NCBI GenBank assembly: GCA_002692605.1
Contig: NZLE01000077.1
Span: 1-9,453, forward strand
From: Opitutia bacterium
GTDB taxonomy: Bacteria > Verrucomicrobiota > Verrucomicrobiia > Opitutales > Seribacteraceae
DNA: 9,453 nt
Reading direction: 5' to 3'
The translations under genes and the position numbers were made by a program. Below, piece by piece: positions 5,955 through 9,453 of the stretch. Each line of letters opens with the position of its first letter. The first letter of the stretch is position 1. The notes below the pieces were generated by a model. That model had not been told where the DNA came from and made no database searches. It saw nothing but the letters and a program-made list of their open reading frames with translations.

Positions 5955-6482
5955 TTATTCCGTTTCATTTTTTCTGTTCAAGACCCATTGGGCAATCGAT
6001 TGGTCGTCATCACCCGCTCTTTTGACGATTCGAAGAAATTCAGCCGGGTGGATTTGGTTGGTCCGAAAGAAATTCCTGTCACCTCCACAACAATACATGG
6101 TGTTCGGGTCCAATTCTCCACGAAGCTTGGCCCTGGCTTTGGGTATGATTCTGGGTAACCAGACAATCCCGTGCAAGGACTCGTTTTTGGCGGGCAGAGA
6201 GGTTGGATCAAGGACTTGAGTCGAGGGTACCTTCTTTTGGGTCTCCCAGAAATAGTCCTTTCGCTGTTCGTGAATCAGCAAAAAAACCGCCAGGTCGGGC
6301 TCACCCATTCGCACCCAATCCTCGGCAAAATCAAAAACGTCCATCCGGTTCATTCCAATGGATTCGAGAAAGGGAACGTCTTCCTCGATGGGAAATTGGC
6401 AGGCGTCCTGATGGCCATCCCGGTAAAGTTCCACCGCATACCCCCAAATTCGAACCAGTTCCTTGTGAAAATCAAATTTCAT
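5955..6482 (-). CDS. DUF5069 domain-containing protein
   Basis: This 175-residue protein has the signature of DUF5069: LPAKNESLHGIVWLPRIIPKARAKLRGEL (97-124), MYCCGGDRNFFRTNQIHPAEFLRIV (129-153), then AGDDDQSIAQWV (156-167). The first 80 residues form a separate acidic, aromatic helical region (WGYAVELYRDGHQDACQFPIEEDVPF) that I do not recognise. There is no signal peptide or membrane segment, so it is probably cytoplasmic. The function of the family is not known to me. The start ATG has no Shine-Dalgarno sequence within range (an AGGTGG lies about 20 nt upstream). It sits 42 nt downstream of rnr and 6 nt upstream of dapF on the same strand, so these genes are likely one transcript. It was assigned from remembered family motifs. 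Confidence 0.8.
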   Translation of the reverse strand: MKFDFHKELVRIWGYAVELYRDGHQDACQFPIEEDVPFLESIGMNRMDVFDFAEDWVRMGEPDLAVFLLIHEQRKDYFWETQKKVPSTQVLDPTSLPAKNESLHGIVWLPRIIPKARAKLRGELDPNTMYCCGGDRNFFRTNQIHPAEFLRIVKRAGDDDQSIAQWVLNRKNETE

Positions 6483-6524
6483 CGAATAGCAAAATGTACC
6501 ACCTGCCGTTCAAGGCAAGAACCT

Positions 6525-8546
6525 TCAGGCCAAGCGGAAGTCCAACTGTTTGTCGGAAATGAAAACCTTGTCAATGATGACTTTGACCTCTTGTCCGAGC
6601 TTCAGACGGTTCTTCGGGTTTCTTCCAACGATCGAAGCTCCGTTGCTCGCAACTCGGTATCCGAGTTCTCTCGGCAAGGTGCGGATTGGTACGAAGCCAC
6701 GGGCAAGGGTGTCGGGAAGTTCGATGAAAAACCCCTTGCGGGCGATTTCGGTAATGATCGCCCGATGGGTGACCGCCGGTTGTTTGCCGAGATCTTTCTT
6801 ATAATAGAGCAAAAGCTTGTCTTTGACGGATTCTCTTTCCGCATCTACGCTGTTTCGTTCCGTGACGGAAAGGTGCTTGGCCAATCCCTCAAGATTTTGT
6901 TCGGATTTGCGATTGGGCTTTTGTCCGGCCAATTCCCGTTCGATGGCCCGATGAACCGTAAGGTCCGCATACCGACGAATGGGAGAAGTGAAATGAAGGT
7001 AATCCCTCATCGCCAGACCGTAATGGCCATCGGGTGTCTTACGGTAGCAAGCCTGCTTCATGCTTCGCAGAAATTTGATCCTCAAGACTTGGGCCAAGGG
7101 ATGCTTGTTGATTGCTCGCAACATTTTGTTCACCTCTTTTCTGGAGGTGAGCTCTCCACAGGAGATTCCAAAGATTGCCAGAAAGTTTCTCAGTTCATCC
7201 AAATTTTCAGGATCGGGCTCGGGATGGACCCGAAAAATTCCCGGAATTTTCCTTTGTCTCAATTTCTTGGCCACGGTTTGGTTGGCCAAGAGCATAAATT
7301 CCTCAATCAGTTGATGACTCTCGTCATTCTCCATTTGCAGAATCCTGTCCGGTTCTCCTTTCGCATTCACCAGGATCTTTACGTCGGGAGATTCGAGATC
7401 CAGGGAACCGGCCTTCATCCGGGCTAGGCGTAGCTTGGATGCGATCGACCAAAGTCTTTGAATGGCAAAGTTGATCTCCTTGAGAGTTTCGTCCGGCAAT
7501 TCGGATAGGCTCTTCCCGGGGTTTCCCGAATACCTGCTGGGGGGCGGTTTCTCCCTTTTAATCTGCTCCAAGCTTTTTCCCCGGAGGAAGAGAATGGCTT
7601 GCTCGTAGGTCAGGCGCTTGTCGCTTCGAATTACGCACTCCGCCAATTTCGCTCCAATGGGGGTTCCGTCCTCCTTGAACCGAAAGAGGACTGATTTCAC
7701 CAAGCGGTCTTCGTTTTCCACCAGACTGCAAATGCCGCTGGACAGGCGATGGGGTAGCATGGGAACGACTTCGCCGACCAAGTAGGTCGAATTGCCGCGT
7801 TTGCTTGCCTCCCGGTCCAAGGAGGAACCCAGGGGTGTGTAATGCGATACGTCTGCAATGTGAACACCGACTTCCCAATCACCCTCCTTGGTTTTCAAAA
7901 GCGACAGAGCATCGTCAAAGTCTCGCGCATCCAGGGGATCGATGGTCAGTGTGAAAACCTTTCGGTAGTCCTTTCTGCCGTTGGTTTCCTTGGCTTCGAC
8001 TTTCCCCGGACAGGCTTCCGCCTCCTTCATTACTTTTGCGGGAAAGTTGGAATTCAGTCCGTATTTGGCCAGGATTCCCTTATGATCGGTTATGGGGTCA
8101 TCTCCCGGACCCAGAACGCGTAGAATCTTGCATGTCGGAATCCTCGCGGGAGGATCCCAGCGGACGAATTGCGCGACCACCTTATCACCGGTCTGGCCCT
8201 TGCGGGCGTCGCCGAGAATCTTAAAGGGTATGAAAAGTCTGGAATTTTCGGCCTGTACCAGGTTTCTTCCCGAGTCGCGTTTAAGATATCCGAGAAATTC
8301 ATGGGTTTCCCGTTTTACGATCTTACCCACCTCGTGTCTGACCTTGGCGGGTTTCCCCCGACCTTTCCTACGATCGAATTTCTTTTTCTTGGGTGGAAGA
8401 ACTCTCAATTCCACGGTATCCCCGTGCAAAGCGGTTCCGCTTGCCCCGCGAGCCAGGGAGATGGGTTCGTCCAAACCATCCGCATGGACCTTTGCCCGTC
8501 CTTGACGACCAAAAAACAAAACTCCGCGGACTTTTTCTTTGCCCAC
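6525..8546 (-). CDS. rnr: Ribonuclease R (RNB-family 3'-5' exoribonuclease), short form
   Basis: This 673-residue protein is a processive 3'-5' exoribonuclease for structured RNA and mRNA decay. Two N-terminal cold-shock-like domains (about 5-50 and 73-145) are followed by the RNB domain. The metal site TIDPLDARDFDDAL supplies D203, D209, D211 and D212, with the spacing of E. coli RNase R. ADVSHYTPLGSSLDREASKRGNSTYL and PMLPHRLSSGICSL follow, and HFTSPIRRYADL-VHR (518-533) closes the catalytic channel. An S1 domain (about 594-671) is at the C-terminus. It lacks the N-terminal winged helix and the C-terminal lysine-rich tail of the 813-residue E. coli enzyme; a basic stretch, PPKKKKFDRRKGRGKPAK (51-68), lies between the cold-shock domains instead. 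The only plausible start is GTG 8544-8546: an in-frame TAA stands nine nt upstream. It has no Shine-Dalgarno sequence and lies inside a hairpin. Confidence 0.93.
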   Translation of the reverse strand: MGKEKVRGVLFFGRQGRAKVHADGLDEPISLARGASGTALHGDTVELRVLPPKKKKFDRRKGRGKPAKVRHEVGKIVKRETHEFLGYLKRDSGRNLVQAENSRLFIPFKILGDARKGQTGDKVVAQFVRWDPPARIPTCKILRVLGPGDDPITDHKGILAKYGLNSNFPAKVMKEAEACPGKVEAKETNGRKDYRKVFTLTIDPLDARDFDDALSLLKTKEGDWEVGVHIADVSHYTPLGSSLDREASKRGNSTYLVGEVVPMLPHRLSSGICSLVENEDRLVKSVLFRFKEDGTPIGAKLAECVIRSDKRLTYEQAILFLRGKSLEQIKREKPPPSRYSGNPGKSLSELPDETLKEINFAIQRLWSIASKLRLARMKAGSLDLESPDVKILVNAKGEPDRILQMENDESHQLIEEFMLLANQTVAKKLRQRKIPGIFRVHPEPDPENLDELRNFLAIFGISCGELTSRKEVNKMLRAINKHPLAQVLRIKFLRSMKQACYRKTPDGHYGLAMRDYLHFTSPIRRYADLTVHRAIERELAGQKPNRKSEQNLEGLAKHLSVTERNSVDAERESVKDKLLLYYKKDLGKQPAVTHRAIITEIARKGFFIELPDTLARGFVPIRTLPRELGYRVASNGASIVGRNPKNRLKLGQEVKVIIDKVFISDKQLDFRLA

Positions 8547-8555
8547 GGAGTTTTA
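8517..8555 (-). promoter_or_regulatory. Terminator-like hairpin covering the rnr start codon
   Basis: On the minus strand, bases 8555-8541 pair with 8531-8517 in an uninterrupted 15-bp stem (12 Watson-Crick and 3 G-U pairs) around the A-rich loop AAAGAAAAA. The 9-bp outer part is AAAACTCCG/CGGAGTTTT. The rnr GTG (8546-8544) is inside the stem. The 3' arm runs into TTTTGTTTTTT, a T-rich tract like that of an intrinsic terminator. It starts 47 nt after the pseudopilin stop. It may end the pseudopilin transcript, attenuate rnr, or block rnr translation initiation. Confidence 0.6.
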
Positions 8556-8601
8556 GAAAGGAAAAAAGATACGATTTGTAATCTCGAACCTTAAGTGCAA
8601 A

Positions 8602-9330
8602 TCATTCGGGAGTATGAATCGACCAACCTTTGGGGAGTGCGGCTTGGATGTCGGAAGTCGGCTCGGATTTCTTATCCGCTCCATCCTCCTTGTTGATGGC
8701 GGTTAGGAAGACTCCTTCGTCGTTGCTTCCCTTGGTGTCATCAAACCACTTGACGGTTCCGTCGCTAAAGAGAACGTGTCCTCCTTCGCCTCCCCAAGTG
8801 CCGTCGGCTGTCCATTTGTCGTCACCGGCGTCAAGCCCCCTCGACCAAATGAGTGGAAAGGCTCCGCTTTTCAAACTGGTCAGAAAGTTTTTGGTTTCGG
8901 CGTCCTCGCCGGGCAAGGCCACGCAGTATCCGAGAGCTTCCTTCTGTTCTCCTTCCATTTCAACTTCGTCCGAAATGTTCGAAGGGACTCCGGGCCCGGA
9001 TTCGTCACCCTGCAAATCCTTAACCTTTTCATCCTCTCCCACGAACCAAAGCTCGGGGCGGGTATCATTGGTTTTATTTCTCCACCATACGATGAAACCT
9101 TCGACGGACGCCTCGTCCAGTGAACTTGAGCCTTCCATGGGGAAGGAGCGGGTCTTCGCCGCGAGGGCTTCATAAACCGTCTTGAGGTTCTTTTGCGCCG
9201 TGGTTCTGCCAGCGGTGCTGAAAACGTCACCGAAACCGACGAAGGCGATACCCGCGAGGATTCCAATAATGGTAATGACAACAAGAAGTTCGATAAGGGT
9301 GAAACCCTTTTTTCTATGGGCTTTTTTCAT
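8602..9330 (-). CDS. Prepilin-type N-terminal cleavage/methylation protein (pseudopilin-like)
   Basis: This 242-residue protein begins with a basic leader MKKAHRKKG, then F10-TLIELLVVITIIGILAGIAF. That is the class III signal recognised by prepilin peptidase, with cleavage between G9 and F10, and the conserved glutamate at +5 (E14). The hydrophobic helix spans about 11-32, followed by an amphipathic helix (AGRTTAQKNLKTVYEALAAKT). The globular part is acidic, with WGGEGGHVLFSDGTVKWFDD (179-198), resembling the 'H-X9-DG' tail motif of Planctomycetes-Verrucomicrobia pseudopilins, although the first histidine position is glycine. It probably acts in the inner membrane or periplasm as a type II-secretion-like or pilus subunit. 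No assembly genes are nearby. The ATG lacks a Shine-Dalgarno sequence. Its individual role is unknown. Confidence 0.88.
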   Translation of the reverse strand: MKKAHRKKGFTLIELLVVITIIGILAGIAFVGFGDVFSTAGRTTAQKNLKTVYEALAAKTRSFPMEGSSSLDEASVEGFIVWWRNKTNDTRPELWFVGEDEKVKDLQGDESGPGVPSNISDEVEMEGEQKEALGYCVALPGEDAETKNFLTSLKSGAFPLIWSRGLDAGDDKWTADGTWGGEGGHVLFSDGTVKWFDDTKGSNDEGVFLTAINKEDGADKKSEPTSDIQAALPKGWSIHTPE

Positions 9331-9384
9331 ATTTTATGAGGAATTAATGAGTTGAGATTCCAGAATGAATCAAGTGAAAAACAA

Positions 9385-9453
9385 TCAATAGGGTAACCCG
9401 AATCGACTGCAAAGGGCAAGCGCCTTTTCCTTTGCCTCTCGAACCACGTCTTC
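9385..9453 (-). CDS. C-terminal end of a protein, possibly serine hydroxymethyltransferase (partial)
   Basis: The minus strand is open from the window edge to a TGA (complement of 9385-9387), encoding 22 residues that end VREAKEKALALCSRFGLPY. A final helix followed by 'LC-RF-LPY' resembles the C-terminus of GlyA proteins (E. coli ends with VLDICARYPVYA). This is a short match from memory, so the identity is tentative. The codons look coding and the stop lies 54 nt before the pseudopilin start, a normal spacing. Confidence 0.4.
   Translation of the reverse strand, partial: EDVVREAKEKALALCSRFGLPY

Noticed and set aside
5463..6158. A 231-codon open frame on the + strand
   Set aside because: It is antisense to dapF and the DUF5069 gene, which carry clear family motifs; its translation shows no domain.
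6502..6519. CCTGCC/GGCAAG hairpin between rnr and the DUF5069 gene
   Set aside because: Six pairs including one wobble, no T-tract, and genes on both sides look co-transcribed; too weak to call a terminator.
6171..7427. A 418-codon open frame on the + strand
   Set aside because: It lies opposite rnr, DUF5069 and has no recognisable domain; rnr has an unmistakable RNB domain in the other strand. It is an antisense shadow.
1..9453. CRISPR arrays, insertion sequences, phage or defence genes
   Set aside because: No regularly spaced repeats, transposase motifs, long terminal inverted repeats or known defence domains were seen on either strand.

Overview
The window reads as a dense chromosomal housekeeping segment from a bacterium with roughly balanced base composition. 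Several signs point to the Planctomycetes-Verrucomicrobia group, most likely an Opitutae-like Verrucomicrobium: an arylsulfatase C-terminus, a DUF5069 protein, a type II-secretion-like pseudopilin with the 'DG' tail motif common in that group, and a Cys-less DapF variant. This placement is inference from gene families, not from a marker gene. Only rpmA has a strong Shine-Dalgarno sequence; most other starts have none.

Layout. Positions 2-223 (+): C-terminal end of a sulfatase. 247-573 (-): ppnP, convergent with it. 664-740 (-): tRNA-Val(GAC) with its promoter at 754-781. 854-2812 (+): the two-gene cluster gmd-fcl, which converts GDP-mannose to GDP-L-fucose. 2847-4235 (-): the cluster rplU-rpmA-yceH (ribosomal proteins L21 and L27, then a DUF480/YceH protein). 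4334-5101 (+): a class I SAM-dependent methyltransferase. 5106-9453 (-): a run of same-strand genes, in transcription order a protein C-terminus (possibly glyA), a pseudopilin, rnr (RNase R), a DUF5069 protein and dapF.

How the genes relate. gmd and fcl form a complete pathway for one sugar nucleotide, probably for surface polysaccharide. rplU and rpmA are the usual L21-L27 pair, but obg does not follow them. DUF5069 and dapF are separated by 6 nt and are probably co-transcribed. The convergent gene ends at 223/247 and 5101/5106 each carry a small perfect inverted repeat that includes stop codons.

Most notable points. (1) The DapF homologue keeps the family fold motifs but has serine in place of both catalytic cysteines (S72 and S220). 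(2) A 15-bp hairpin followed by a T-rich tract covers the only plausible start codon of rnr, looking like both a terminator and a start-codon block. I found no CRISPR array, insertion sequence, phage gene or obvious defence system; most of the window is ordinary core genome.
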